64,000 nucleotides of DNA from Calliopum simillimum (GCA_951812925.1 OX638368.1:124829309-124893308); one strand, 5' to 3'; positions 21,201-30,379 are shown, counted from the stretch's first letter. Translations and numbers: made by a program. Notes: generated from the sequence alone by a model not told the origin.

Positions 21201-23718
21201 TCGAAATAGATGAAACATATCCCAGTACGCTTCATAGTGACTATCATTGGCTAATGAAGGTATTTTGACTCAATTTCCATTAACAAAAATTCATTAATTA
21301 AATATTTATTTATTTAAGGTCGCCTGTACATGGGAGGATGTGAAATCGCTACGTTCGGATATGGAACGAAATCTGACATCAGCATCACACTTTCGTACAA
21401 AATTACTCTCCGCCATTTGCCAAATGCAATCAGCGTTAGGTCTTACTGACCTAGGTCAATTATTTTACAAGCCTTTGCGAGACTCACATGGCACAGTGGT
21501 GCTGAGTTGTGTACAAACTGTGAAGAGTCAAAAGACAGTGTCCATTTTGAATTCACGTTGGTTACCACTTAATAAATTGCAAAAAAAGATAGTGGCACTC
21601 CATGAGGATTACAATATAACCGAGATGCTGATATCTTCAGTAGCCGAACAGATACACTATCATCAGACTTCAATGCAACGTTTGAGTGCCGGGCTTTATT
21701 TGGGTTACTTGAAAATGCAATGCTCTGTGGAGCAAATCGAAGTAGTGGTTCCTGCGAAGACACCTAATGTATTGCCTCATTTTAAGGTTCGAGATAATAG
21801 TCATGTTACTGCTGAAGAATGGCAAGTACTTAAACGAAGCAGCAGTACTGCAGAAAGCAAAGCGCAACGGTTATCACTTGACTTTAATGCCAATTCTGAA
21901 GAAACCACCGAAGTTCAACGACTTTTCTTATACGATCTTGCCACAGCTGCGCTGAAATTACTTGCCTATATGAATATCAAATCAGTGGATGCCTCCGCGC
22001 ATCGCCTGTACGATGTTGAAATTATCGAACATAGTAAGGACATTAGTTTTCTTGTCATCTGTCCCGCTGTTGAGTTGACTTGTGCTGCACCAGGCCAATC
22101 AGAGTTGCTACTGCAACGCGATGATTTGGTTAGCCTCAGCATACAAGCTTTTGAAATGATACACCTGCGCACATATCAAAGCGGCATTATACAGAAATAT
22201 GCGCGACTATCGTGCATCCTCGAACTGGATACAACGCTGGCTAATCATTCACATAGAGAGGCTTTTTCCACAAGTGAATTGCAGACGGCCAAAGATCGTT
22301 TGGCCAAATTGCATGAGCTTACGGCAAGTTTAAATGCAGTGTGGAAAAGTGTACGTTGGCTCATGGATGTAATTGCTTTTGCGCGAGATAAAAATGCACA
22401 ACCTGCGGTAGCGATGCAAGACATACTCGAATTTGCGCAAACATCAGATGAACTTCTGCAAAGCAATGATAAAAAACAGCTACTGCAGCTACCCATACGG
22501 GAGGTGAAATTTACAAAAAGCGGTTCGGGTAGAGGCAGTTGGCCAGGTCCAGCACGTTCCCCCACCGCTACATTAGCAGCTGAACACTCAAAATCAGAAC
22601 AAAATCTTGGTATTAACGCATTATCACCAAGATCTGTATCTGTTGTGAGTACAAACTGTTCAGATCCGCTAAAAACACAAGCAGCTACAGCTGAACCATT
22701 ACAAACACAACACCTGCAAGTGGCTACAGAACTTACGCGTTCTGACAATACGTTAAGAAAGAATAGCGGTGATTCCGTGACATCAGAATATACTTCGCAT
22801 AGTTTTTACTCTACCGCCGATTCAGCAGTTTGCAGCAACAACGACTTGGGTACAATTTTTCACAGCATTCCACCTTCACGATCTGATGATATGCTGACAT
22901 TGGCCACAGCGGAGTCATTAAAAAAGTCAACACATCGCAAACGCACAAGTTCGAATCTGACTAGCAGTGTTTCTACCAGTCAAACACCGATTATTTCTAT
23001 ATCAACGTCAGTGCCACATTTGGCAACTAAGACCACTATGATTGGTTCGAATCTTTCGTTGAAAGCGGAAGATCAGACGAAACTTAAACCTCAAAGTTCA
23101 CATGTCGAAACGCTGAAAAATCATCCGTCCATAGTTAAACCAAAAGCAGCTTCGAGTATGAATTTACACGATGGTGGCCTCTATTTACGTACAACATTGA
23201 GTGCACTCCAGACAGAGATGAAAGTCACAACAGTGATAACAGAGGACGCGCAGAAAAATACGGTTAAAGGATCATCATCAGCATCATCATCAAAAAATAT
23301 TTCACGTCAGAGCAGTGAAGAAGATACGGCAAGTGCATCAAGCGTAACGACAGCTGATCAACAAGCATCGGGCATAATACAAGTATACACGGCCTATAAC
23401 ACTGGACTGGCGAGTGGCACCAGCTTGAAATTGCATGTTACACCGAAGACATCGGCACGTGAAGTTATCAATTTAGTGGTGAAGCAACTTAATATGGCTG
23501 CCGTGCTAAAAGGCAACAATGGACCAATTTACACTTCCGATATGTTAGATAATTTTTGTTTAGTTGCTGTAATAGGAGCTAGAGAACGTTGCCTACGTGA
23601 TGATTTTAAGCCGTTGCAATTACAAAATCCATGGAAGAAAGGACGTCTTTATGTGAGACAAAAACATGAACTCCTAGCGGCTATAGAGCATTCGAATAGG
23701 AAATCGCAGCTTATTTAA
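8629..23718 (+). CDS. wake: Wide awake: ankyrin/FN3/Ras-association protein, ten-exon gene model
   Basis: Orthologue of Drosophila Wide awake and vertebrate ANKFN1. In Drosophila, Wake acts in clock neurons to promote sleep onset by raising GABA-A receptor (Rdl) signalling; it is a cytoplasmic/membrane-associated adaptor with no catalytic domain. Model: 8629-9250, 15174-15854, 16798-16876, 16963-17066, 17482-17622, 20011-20235, 20585-20791, 20855-21065, 21127-21259, 21319-23718. Exon lengths sum to 4803 nt, exactly 1600 codons plus TAA, and every junction keeps phase with GT/AG borders. Domains by approximate residue: basic, Ser-rich N-terminus 1-207; low-complexity Ser/Asn/Asp tract about 214-260; ankyrin repeats about 435-492; FN3 about 583-690; a long conserved Wake-specific block 690-1210; Ser/Thr-rich linker 1210-1480; RA domain about 1484-1583. 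The start is the ATG at 8629 (A at -3, G at +4); an in-frame TTG lies six bases upstream. Exon 1 is the least certain part, since other promoters or extra exons in the 5.9-kb intron 1 are possible. Confidence 0.9.
9964..10108 (+). mobile_element. Short HINE derivative, internally deleted
   Basis: Begins TATACCCTACACCCAGG, jumps from the GTAACGCAGAGAAGG block to GGGCGTGGCAACTCCC cassette sequence and ends with GCAGTGTAGGGTAT plus a decayed hairpin. The GTCY array is missing. Confidence 0.7.
10417..10526. repeat. MITE with CAGGGGTCGAATCG ends (copy 1)
   Basis: Inverted ends CAGGGGTCGAATCGACGCAT and the inverse of CAGGGGCTGAATCGCCGCAT; internal ACGTCACGA motifs. A second copy sits at 41127-41262. 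Confidence 0.75.
10526..10885. repeat. Foldback repeat, 360 bp
   Basis: Arms begin GTTCCGTAATCCATGTGG and end in the inverse; AATTACTTTCATTGAGGAGG pairs across the loop. Confidence 0.75.
11605..11745. repeat. Relative of one arm of the 49991-50530 foldback
   Basis: Shares the order GTGAGTCGCACGA, TTTTTTATGG, TCACATGCTCTAC and TTTAGGAGCTATTTA with that foldback, so it is a dispersed part of the same family. Confidence 0.5.
11788..11940. repeat. MITE, about 153 bp
   Basis: Inverted ends CTGCCATACCTAAATTGGAG and the inverse of CAGCCATACCTAAATTAGAG, extending about 50 bp into each arm. Confidence 0.75.
12695..14372. mobile_element. Foldback element with internal tandem repeats, about 1.68 kb
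   Basis: Ends ACACAGGTAACC and the inverse of ACACAGGCACCC. Subterminal arms (about 12775-13080 and 13615-13955) are long inverted copies including AGTTGGCTCCGTGATT and GAACTCCAGAACTATTCC. The loop at about 13140-13600 holds three or more diverged direct repeats of about 130-150 bp, with TTAGAACTCTTCGAGCG and TTTTCGGATACTTA as landmarks. Confidence 0.75.
13140..13600. repeat. Tandem repeats in the foldback loop
   Basis: Recurring blocks GATTAAAATGAAAAGTA, AGAACTC(C/T)TCGAGC, AGAACTCC and TTTTCGGATA show at least three units of about 130-150 bp. Confidence 0.65.
15174..15854 (+). CDS. wake: wake exon 2 (low-complexity, upstream of ankyrin repeats)
   Basis: Residues 208-434. The acceptor (TTCCTTAAG) is followed by an in-frame run of ATC and later AAT/GAT trinucleotides, giving a polyserine stretch and then an Asn/Asp-rich stretch. 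The region after about residue 290 (RPLRRTAISYAPADLKEMEF) looks like ordinary constrained protein. Donor ATG|GTATGC leaves one base. The trinucleotide runs are likely length-polymorphic. Confidence 0.88.
15200..15235. repeat. (ATC)n run within wake exon 2
   Basis: In-frame TCA repeats encode polyserine; AAT/GAT runs follow at 15260-15285. Confidence 0.85.
16125..16445. repeat. Dispersed element with minisatellite core (short copy)
   Basis: Framed by CCCAATCCAGGACAGGAAAA on the left and TTTTTGAATCCGGGTCGAGA on the right. The core repeats TATGGTC..GTCCATAATAT..GATCTGTCCTTTA about three times. The same frame and core are at 36935-37600. It lies in wake intron 2. Confidence 0.75.
16798..16876 (+). 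CDS. wake: wake exon 3 (first ankyrin repeat)
   Basis: Encodes ALFSAVEHGHLDKARTILES and the following residues up to DVN, a canonical ankyrin helix pair (A-V-E-x-G-x-L-x-K-A-R-x-I-L). Acceptor CTAAAG, donor CAG|GTAACT. Phase in is 1 and phase out is 2. Confidence 0.9.
16963..17066 (+). CDS. wake: wake exon 4 (second ankyrin repeat)
   Basis: Encodes SINSDGLSALDVAVLSNNRS and the following residues up to QHGAMEG, with the G-x-S/T-A-L-D-x-A ankyrin turn. An 86-nt intron precedes it. Donor CAGT|GTACGT. Confidence 0.9.
17482..17622 (+). CDS. wake: wake exon 5
   Basis: Residues about 496-542 (FATDSIGTKLNALLKDAESR and onward) link the ankyrin block to the FN3 block. Acceptor TTGCTTTTCAG with a strong pyrimidine tract; donor ATAG|GTATGT. 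Confidence 0.9.
17649..18176 (-). mobile_element. HINE copy in wake intron 5, inverted
   Basis: The 3' end CTAG (17652-17649) is followed inward by a hairpin (TTTGGCCTGGCCCAAA), the subterminal repeat and three cassette units with GGAGGTGCCACGCC. The 5' end is lost beyond GTAGGAGTGTCCATTGAC. Confidence 0.75.
18350..19036. repeat. Nearly perfect 0.69-kb palindrome in wake intron 5
   Basis: Arms of about 335 bp (18350-18684 and 18700-19036) are inverted copies with only scattered differences; the loop is under 30 bp (around CATACTACTACATATGG). Ends are ATTAGGCATGCGCTTATTTT and the inverse of ATTAGGCATACGCTTATTTT. Confidence 0.9.
19080..19630 (+). mobile_element. Helentron-like repeat, second family (copy 1)
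   Basis: Starts near GGTTGTGAGGAGGAGCAG and has three diverged units of about 120-130 bp with GCCACGCCCCTA, AAACTGCTGCA and AACACTAAGGA words. It ends CGAGGCAAACTCTAG followed by TT. The CTAG|TT end resembles Helentrons; no coding region. Confidence 0.55.
20011..20235 (+). CDS. wake: wake exon 6 (start of FN3 domain)
   Basis: Residues 543-617. A charged helix (IDKQIGIWERRVKGLRRMLL) precedes the first FN3 strands (PPDAPASVIVDVTGENSITV). Acceptor GCTATTTCAG, donor AAAG|GTACGA. The upstream intron is 2.4 kb and filled with repeats. Confidence 0.92.
20585..20791 (+). CDS. wake: wake exon 7 (rest of FN3 domain)
   Basis: Residues 618-686. It has the FN3 landmarks: W near the start (VQWSTRADF), the L-x-x-G-x-x-Y-x-V-R-A strand (LTQGRRYFVRATCGN) and the G-P-Y closing turn. 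Donor A|GTTAGT; without splicing a TAG follows at once. Confidence 0.93.
20855..21065 (+). CDS. wake: wake exon 8
   Basis: Residues 687-756. The conserved Wake segment SWRDLNNLEDRYLGRQRLLD continues to a basic patch (RRNPKKKTTIKQLFSVASRF). It is flanked by introns of 63 and 61 nt. Donor CGACG|GTACTG leaves two bases, completed by T of the next exon. Confidence 0.92.
21127..21259 (+). CDS. wake: wake exon 9
   Basis: Residues 757-801 (GIYFNCIIYCEDKVLVTSED and onward to SDYHWLMK). Acceptor TTCTTTTCGGCAG, donor AAG|GTATTT. It ends in phase 0. Confidence 0.92.
21319..23718 (+). CDS. wake: wake exon 10 (terminal, carries the RA domain)
   Basis: Residues 802-1600, ending at TAA 23716-23718. It starts VACTWEDVKSLRSDMERN. 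Up to about residue 1210 it is dense, conserved-looking protein. Residues 1210-1480 are Ser/Thr-rich and probably disordered. The last 117 residues form the Ras-association fold (SLKLHVTPKTSAREVINLVV, then LVAVIGARERCLRDDFKPLQ). It starts after a 59-nt intron, and the exact first base may be off by one. Long antisense frames here are codon-bias shadows. Confidence 0.94.
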   Translation, partial: VACTWEDVKSLRSDMERNLTSASHFRTKLLSAICQMQSALGLTDLGQLFYKPLRDSHGTVVLSCVQTVKSQKTVSILNSRWLPLNKLQKKIVALHEDYNITEMLISSVAEQIHYHQTSMQRLSAGLYLGYLKMQCSVEQIEVVVPAKTPNVLPHFKVRDNSHVTAEEWQVLKRSSSTAESKAQRLSLDFNANSEETTEVQRLFLYDLATAALKLLAYMNIKSVDASAHRLYDVEIIEHSKDISFLVICPAVELTCAAPGQSELLLQRDDLVSLSIQAFEMIHLRTYQSGIIQKYARLSCILELDTTLANHSHREAFSTSELQTAKDRLAKLHELTASLNAVWKSVRWLMDVIAFARDKNAQPAVAMQDILEFAQTSDELLQSNDKKQLLQLPIREVKFTKSGSGRGSWPGPARSPTATLAAEHSKSEQNLGINALSPRSVSVVSTNCSDPLKTQAATAEPLQTQHLQVATELTRSDNTLRKNSGDSVTSEYTSHSFYSTADSAVCSNNDLGTIFHSIPPSRSDDMLTLATAESLKKSTHRKRTSSNLTSSVSTSQTPIISISTSVPHLATKTTMIGSNLSLKAEDQTKLKPQSSHVETLKNHPSIVKPKAASSMNLHDGGLYLRTTLSALQTEMKVTTVITEDAQKNTVKGSSSASSSKNISRQSSEEDTASASSVTTADQQASGIIQVYTAYNTGLASGTSLKLHVTPKTSAREVINLVVKQLNMAAVLKGNNGPIYTSDMLDNFCLVAVIGARERCLRDDFKPLQLQNPWKKGRLYVRQKHELLAAIEHSNRKSQLI

Positions 23719-24583
23719 GTTTTGTTTTGTACAAAAAGTTGACAGTATCTTTAAGTAGATGTATACTTAATTGATATTATTTTCTTAAACTGCAGTTATT
23801 TTGAGGTATATTGGGTTTTTCCCAAGTATTGAACTATGTGCGAGTTTGTTCCTTCGATTTTGGTTCTTTTATGATAAGAAAATTTTTGTTACAGGCAACT
23901 TGGAACAAATTTTTCTTTTGAAATAATCACTATTTTTTAAATATCCCAAGTAACGCAAAAATATGTTGTGTTTAAGATGCCTTTTATCTAAATGATATTA
24001 ATCCTTACATTGTCGGGAAATGGAAGCTCTTAGGGCCTTAGCAGCGTGCGCGAGGCGGCAGGAACATTCAACGAATCGGCAATATTGGTGCTTTTGCATA
24101 TGAAATCACGAGAATGTACAAAAATTACATATTTCATATGCTTAATTGACTAAATTGTATTAACAAGTAAGAAATTTAAGTAAAACATTGTGAAACTATG
24201 CCGATTTGGATAAGTAACTTTAAATAATAAGACTTTATAATCAAAATAATTTTCTTAAATTTGCCGAGTCAGCTGCATTTCCGTAAGATGGTTCACGAAT
24301 GTACCACTTCCCCACGCCAAAGCAACCAATTCAGAATTTTAAGCTAAAATGCCAACCTTGAAATTTGAAATATCTAGAATCAAGGCTACCATGTCACAAA
24401 TTTAGAAATTAGCAACAGGAAAATGGAAAATATTTTATATAAAAATTGATGTTTGTGTGTGTATAAATTAAATCCATGTTTATTAATTTTGTCAGTGACT
24501 ACCCAGGTAAAAAATTTTGACTTGATGCACGAGGTTTTCTGAAAAAGCAAATTTTTTAGTTCTAATCCTTTTGTGTTCTATAG
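23719..24583. other. wake 3' flank
   Basis: Presumably the 3' UTR and beyond. No convincing AATAAA within 200 bp of the stop and no further open frame worth reporting. Confidence 0.4.
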
Positions 24584-24927
24584 TTGAGCTGGGAACAAGC
24601 CGTGTTCTTTTTCGTGGCCCGCGGGCTCGGGCCTTGAAATCAAGTTTTGTGCGGGCTTCGTGTGGTTCCGGTCCTAACCCCGAAAGCTCGAAAATTAGAG
24701 GCCCGTATATCACGCGAAGGTTGACAAGCATAAACTTGGAAAAAATTCTGTTCTTACAAAAAAAAAAATATGTAAAATAATGTATAAATGTGGGGCTTAG
24801 AATGATAATAGAGTAAGTCAAGTCAAACAAATCATAGATTCGACCAAAAAACTCAAATAAGGACTTCATGTATAATGTTAGTTTTTTCCTCACTTGAAAA
24901 TCATTGATTTAGCTTCATCCATAATAG

Positions 24928-25492
24928 ACCAGTCAAATTAGAGACTAGCTACTTATATACATATGTGATGCTTGTACTAATTATAAGGTTCATAAATATA
25001 TAGATATGTAGAAAATTTTCCCCTAAACAACATATCAAAATGGGTCCTCTCAATTTTTACGTGAAATTATGTAAATTGGGGTTTTTCACGTGAAGCGACA
25101 GGTAAAAAATTTCGAGGTTTCTGATTTCAGTAATATTTGATTATGTTATACCTATATATGTATGTCCCGATCCAGATACAAAATATTTTCACAATATAAA
25201 GTCTGGTTAACGAGCTAGAGGACTATAAAAATTTGATTAATTGGTAGAAATGAGTTACTTTGAATCAAATTTTTAAAGCAGTCTAGCTCGTTAAGCAGAC
25301 TTTATACTGTAAAAATATATTGTATCTGGATCGAGAACATATGAACATATATTGGTATAAAATAATGAAATTTTATTGTAATTTAGTGGACCGATTTTGA
25401 TATGTTGTTCAGCGGAAAATTATCTATCAATTGGTATAGGTTCCATTAACCTTGGGATAAGTGCAAACATCACATCTAATTTGACTGGCCAA
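24928..25492. repeat. Foldback repeat, 565 bp
   Basis: Ends GACCAGTCAAATTAGA and inverse of GGCCAGTCAAATTAGA; inner pairs include AACATATCAAAATGGGTCC and TCCAGATACAAAATATTTT with its inverse. Confidence 0.75.
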
Positions 25493-25532
25493 TAAGTTAC
25501 AATTTTCTTAAATCATAAAAAAAGTGTGAATA

Positions 25533-25562
25533 ATAAGGCGTGAGATCGTAAAAATCTTAACA
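25533..25562. repeat. Left terminal inverted repeat of the mariner element
   Basis: Pairs with 26793-26822; the element proper starts at 25536 after TA. Confidence 0.85.
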
Positions 25563-26819
25563 TATATAAAATTCAATAATTTTCAAACGGTTGATCTTAC
25601 AGTTTTTATTTTTTTTTATTTAATTGTTAATATTTTACAAATTACAGAAAAATATAACTTTTATAGTTCTAACCACTATTTATGAACTCGTGGACCTTTT
25701 TTGGTAAACCATCCATTAGAGATTTGATAGTTGTTTCAGACACCTTTGTGGAACAGTTTCACCATCTCCTTTTAAAATCTTCGATATTTTGGGACACCTT
25801 TTTGTGCTCTTTAAGTTTCTTTTCGCAAGAGCCCAATATCTCTCCACTGGTCTTAGCTCCGGACAATTTGGAGGATTGGCCTCTCTTGGTACAAAAACTA
25901 TGTTATTACTTTGGAACCACTCCAGAGCTTTCTTGCCATAGTGACATGATGCCAAATCGGGCCAAAAATATTTGAACACATTGTGCTCTCTTATGAAAGG
26001 AAGAAGTTTTTTTTTTTCAAACAATCTTTGATGAATATTTCGGTATTTATAGAGCCCACTGTAACAAATGACTTGCTTCTTTTGCCGCAACTGCATATAG
26101 CTTGCCATACCAGAAACTTTTTAGAAAATTTTGTCTGCTTTTGGATTCTAAATTGTTCTTCGACATTTCCTCGACCATCAACAACATAAAAATTTTGACC
26201 CGGAAGCTGCGTAAAATCTGCCAGTACAGGCGTTTCGTCGTCCATTATACAACATGAATATTTTTGTATGAAATTCGATTTTAATTTTCGGGCCCTACTT
26301 TTGGCGTCTAAATTTTTTGCAGCATTCCTGTCTGGAACTTTTTGGATTTTGTATGTTTTCAAACCTGCATTGGCTTTCACTTTTCGCACCAAATAGTCAT
26401 AGAACTGGGCTAAACGAGCAGCTTCTCTAGCAGATGTGTTTGGAGATCTTTTCAATATGCTCTCAATTTTCTTGGCCTTCCCAATATCATGTGGTCCTTG
26501 TATTCTATCCGAACCAGGTTTCCTATCGATGGTCAAATTCTCCTGAAACTGGAAACAGTTTAACGACAGACCTTCAATTCTTTGGCCAATTTTTTGTAGG
26601 ACCAATTTGGATTTTTTTGAAAATTTTTAATAATTTTAAGAGGTACTTCTTTTTCTCCACTCATTTTGATCAAACTCACAACAAATCAACATGTTTGTCA
26701 TTAAAAATAATAACTGACATATTTTTCAAAGATAACTAGATCAAAGAAATTTTTAAATTTTACACGCAAAAAAAATTATTAGGTAAAATGTGTGTTGAGA
26801 TTTTTTCGATCTCACTCCT
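25536..26819 (-). mobile_element. Tc1/mariner element, DD37E type, 1.28 kb
   Basis: Bounded by TA dinucleotides (25534-25535, 26820-26821) and terminal inverted repeats of 27 bp with 24 matches (AGGCGTGAGATCG at the left, the inverse of AGGAGTGAGATCG at the right). It encodes a broken transposase on the - strand. Length, TA target and TIRs are all typical of the superfamily. Confidence 0.88.
25716..26664 (-). pseudogene. Tc1/mariner transposase, DD37E, frameshifted
   Basis: Cut-and-paste transposase relic. The N-terminus starts at an ATG at 26664-26662 (MSGEKEVPLK) with a helix-turn-helix (SYKKLAKELK), then a stop/frameshift near 26565. The second block (26605-25991 frame) has a further HTH-like part (SPNTSAREAARLAQ) and the first catalytic Asp in CIMDDETPV. 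A frameshift in an A-run near 26005 separates the third block, which has the second Asp (WPDLASCHYG) and the Glu in LRPVERYW. Exactly 37 residues lie between the second Asp and the Glu, so all three catalytic residues remain but the frame is broken at least twice. Confidence 0.85.
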
Positions 26820-26822
26820 TAT
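26793..26822. repeat. Right terminal inverted repeat of the mariner element
   Basis: Inverse of 25533-25562 with three mismatches over the 27 bp inside the TA target. Confidence 0.85.
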
Positions 26823-27131
26823 GCTAGTATTGTGCAGCGCCGGGCCGGGCTAGGCCTTCGACAAAAAATTACCGTACATGCCCATGCTTTTTCAACTGCT
26901 TGTTTCGTGTTTGTGCCGGGCTGGACCATGAAAATTAGGCCCGTTCCCACCTCTATTCCATACTAAATGCCACAACTTAGCCAAAATACCGGCTAACAAA
27001 ATGTATGCAAGGTAGAATGAAGCTAATCGCGCGTGCATAGAAACGCTGAGTAAAAGTTGAATACTTAAGACTAGAAAATCACATTTCTAGGCCAGATATA
27101 TCGTAAATTTCGTTTTTATTTATTAATCTTT

Positions 27132-27387
27132 AAATGAGGGGTATAGAAGCAAAGGCAGCAATCTCCATTTTATTTATGAACGCATTTGATCACAAGCTAG
27201 CATCAAACGCAACTAGATGTCACTATCAAACATGTCCATGATTGAAGGAGAGACGTTCGTCTTTGATTCTGTACCTCTTTCTTCGTGTCATCTTCTTGCA
27301 TTTGATGATACCTTGTGGTCAAACACTAACAGACACACTCAGAAAAAAAATGGAGATTGCTGCCTTTGCTTCTATACCCCTCAAATA
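27132..27387. repeat. MITE, 256 bp
   Basis: Inverted ends of about 40 bp: GAGGGGTATAGAAGCAAAGG and its inverse, continuing through CAGCAATCTCCATTTT. Confidence 0.85.
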
Positions 27388-28902
27388 GTAGTATGTTACT
27401 TGGGATTTCTTTTTCTCGCAAAATTTTCATTAAACTTTAAAAATCTATAAACAGCATAAACGAACATAAGAAGTACAACCTAGCCACATAAAAACAAAAC
27501 TATAGAAAACCAATAATTGTAGAAGAGTTTATTTTCAATCGATGGAAAGTTACTGCTCCATAAGCAACAAAACTCTGTAGTAGTAGTCTAACAGAAATGC
27601 AAATTAAATGTTAATCTGTAAAATTTAACGAAAAACAAGTGATTGAGAAATTGTTTTATGTTTAAGAGGGAAGCAACGCATAGCATATCAGTCGATGAGA
27701 TAGATACATTAGCCTTAATGAATATTTTAAAGATTCCTAAAGACAGATTACACAAAATTGGATTTACTTAATTTTGGAAAAGGTGCTTTTTGCTCAATTT
27801 TGGATGGTTATTTTTAAGTTTCATAAATATGGTACAAGTATTTCAATAGTTTTATTAAACTTTAATTCTTTAATTGTAATAAATGGTTGCACATATAATT
27901 TATATACAATATATGTATGTGCACTTGGTAATTAAACCAAAAGATTTTTTATATATAATTATAATACAATCTGTTAGACGACCAATTCCAGATTTAGACT
28001 GAAACCCTGTATTTAAGAATGAAACGATATTGTTAGTATGTATATTTATGTTGGAAGCAACGTTAGAAGGTCATGAAACAAAATAAATAATACACCAATA
28101 GTATATAAATACATAGAGTAATAAGGTGGCACTAAATGCAAAATAAAAAAAATAAAAAATAAATTATAAATATATTGTATACACAAAAAGTAACTAAATT
28201 ACCTATTTAAAATGTACTAAATTACCTAAGTAGAAATATACTTTTTGTTGTGTGTAGTAAATTAGGGCATGATCATTACAATTACCTAAGGAAAAAAAAT
28301 TATTGCAATTAACTTATGTGGAATTTTAAAAATATTAAGAGTTTTATTCCTTTTTTTTAAGAATTTAGATAGTTGTTTTACAAATAAGCATATGCTTATA
28401 TATATATTTGTATTAATTGTGTTAAATAAATTGCACGAAATTTTTTTAAAAAAAAAAGCGATAATCAAATCCTTTAGTATAGATTTATTTTTTAAAACTA
28501 CATATGTACATATCGCTCATTTACTACAAGAACGTCACAAGTCAAGAAACTCGATCGAAGAAGTTATTTCGTTCTCTAACGGCGACCATAAAAGATATTA
28601 TTATGAAATTTTTACACAATATCAAGCATGGCATCACGAATAATTCTGCATCATTAACTCAAAATTCGCGTTTTTTGCGTTGTGTCGTTCTTCTAGTAAA
28701 TGAGCGGTATGTTTAAAACTTTACCAATACCCACAGGAACCAGATTGGGCTTAAATACTTTTAGGTTCGTGTCATTGCTTTTGAAAAGTTTTTGCGGAAG
28801 ACGTTAAAAGAAACCCAAATACGCACGAAATCATCAAAACAAAATTGATGATTCAGCGTTCTGTGAAAACCGTACTTAGTTATAATCAAAATATCCCAAA
28901 CT
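27388..28902. other. Intergenic, nothing recognised
   Basis: Very AT-rich; short open frames lack any domain or codon bias. Confidence 0.6.
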
Positions 28903-29067
28903 AATAGCTTTATCATGCATGATGAATCAAATAAAGTGACTGAAAGTCACTGGTTAATATCAACCGGTTAGAACTTTTTATTATTAATTTGCTTTGACTT
29001 AAGCGTTCCTTTTAAAATTGTTGAAAATTAATCACTCGATTCATTTCGTCATACATAATAAGGCTAT
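28903..29067. repeat. MITE, 165 bp (copy 1 of 2)
   Basis: Ends AATAGCTTTATCATGCATGA and inverse of ATAGCCTTATTATGTATGAC. A second copy is at 54671-54858. Confidence 0.75.
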
Positions 29068-29703
29068 AAAAGTTTAAAAGACGCTGTTTTTTGTTAATTT
29101 TTATTAATTTTATAAGATGAAAGGGTATTTTTTAGCCATAAAATCTGATATGGTAAATGAAATTACTAGTCTCTTCCATGAAAATCAAATTTTATCAGGC
29201 ATGTTCTGAAATCCGATCTTGAAGAGCTCCACACTTCGATAATTAACATCAAATCGAATTTATGTTTCGGTAAATCGAAAAGGAACCATTAGCAAATCTT
29301 ATTTTTTAAAACACAAATCCGATACCATCTTATTTGTCGCAATGCAGAGCTCTTGAAGATTGCTTTCATTCCGATTCCGAAGTGAAGCGTATTTAAGAAC
29401 ATGTCTGTATATACATACAGATTTTTCTTCCATATATCAAAAAATGGAAAAATCGAAAAACCGTGTTTTTTTGAAAATTTTTTTAAATTTTTACGCATTG
29501 TTTTTTTTTTTTTTTTTTTCAAAACCCCACCATTCATCTCAAAGTGATTGTTTTGAAAAATATTTTTATTTGCGTTTTTTAAAAATCAAACAATAAACGA
29601 TGAAAAACGGAAACAGTCATTTCGGACTGGTTTTTGGATGCCGTTTTCAAATCTGGTCACTGAATTGCCAAATCATAGCTTAAAAACGTTTAAAAACTCT
29701 GTT

Positions 29704-30378
29704 TATACCCTACACCCAGGGTATATTCACTTTGTCCTTCCGTTTGTAACGCAGAAAAGGAGGCGTGGTAGATATAGAAAAGTATATATATTCTTCATCA
29801 GCGTCACCTCTTGAGTCGATATAGCCATGTCCGTTTGTCTGGCTGAGTGGCTGGATGGCTGGGTAGCTGGCTGGCTGGCTGGCTGTGTGTGGAAAAACAT
29901 TTTTTGGGAAAACTGAGCAAGACAATTCAATGAAATTTGATACATTGCCTCCGTCGTCAAAGTTAGCTCGTGGGATTGAAAATGAGCAAAATCGGTCAAC
30001 GGACACGCCTACCGCCCATACAAAAAATATATTCAAAATTCAACATTAGGAGTATTTTTCACGACAATGCAACCAAAATACACATAAATACTACGAATTG
30101 TAAAAGCAAGCTCTGAGCAAAAAGTGGGCGAATTCGGATAAGAAGGCGTGGCACCACCCATACAAGCAAAAGCTTTGAAAAACTATACTAAATGCGTTTT
30201 TTGAGATAATCGAACTAAATTTTACTCAAACACTAAGAACTATAAATGCAAGCTCTGAGCAAAAACCTGGTGAAATCAGACAAGAGGGCGTGGCACCTCC
30301 TATACAAGCAAACGTTTCAAAATACTGCAATGTAGAGTATTCAATGTTTGGCCAGGCCAAAGTTTACACCCTTACTAG
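29704..30378 (+). mobile_element. HINE (DINE-1/Helentron-type) copy A
   Basis: The 5' end TATACCCTACACCCAGGGTA follows TT. Next come the conserved block (GTCCTTCCGTTTGTAACGCA), a (GTCY)/(GGCT)n microsatellite near 29831-29885, two cassette units with GGGCGTGGCACCTCC, a subterminal repeat, a TTTGGCC-A-GGCCAAA hairpin (30347-30361) and CTAG at 30375-30378 before TT. This is the DINE-1 plan: 5' subTIR, GTCY tract, tandem units, hairpin, CTAG. Confidence 0.85.
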
Positions 30379-30379
30379 T

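Larger units (their letters stand above)
24584..26955. mobile_element. Possible hAT-like element shell enclosing two nested insertions
   Basis: The left end (GAGCTGGGAACAAGCC) and the inverse of the right end (GAGGTGGGAACGGGCC) match. Both flanks carry GC-rich CGGGC/GGCCC sequence unlike the surrounding AT-rich DNA. The shell encloses the foldback at 24928-25492 and the mariner element. No hAT transposase remains. Confidence 0.4.

Noticed and set aside
22245..22748. 167-codon open frame antisense to wake exon 10
   Set aside because: It lies entirely over a well-supported coding exon on the other strand and shows no domain of its own; typical codon-composition shadow.
25682..25975. 97-codon + strand frame
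   Set aside because: Antisense to the mariner transposase.
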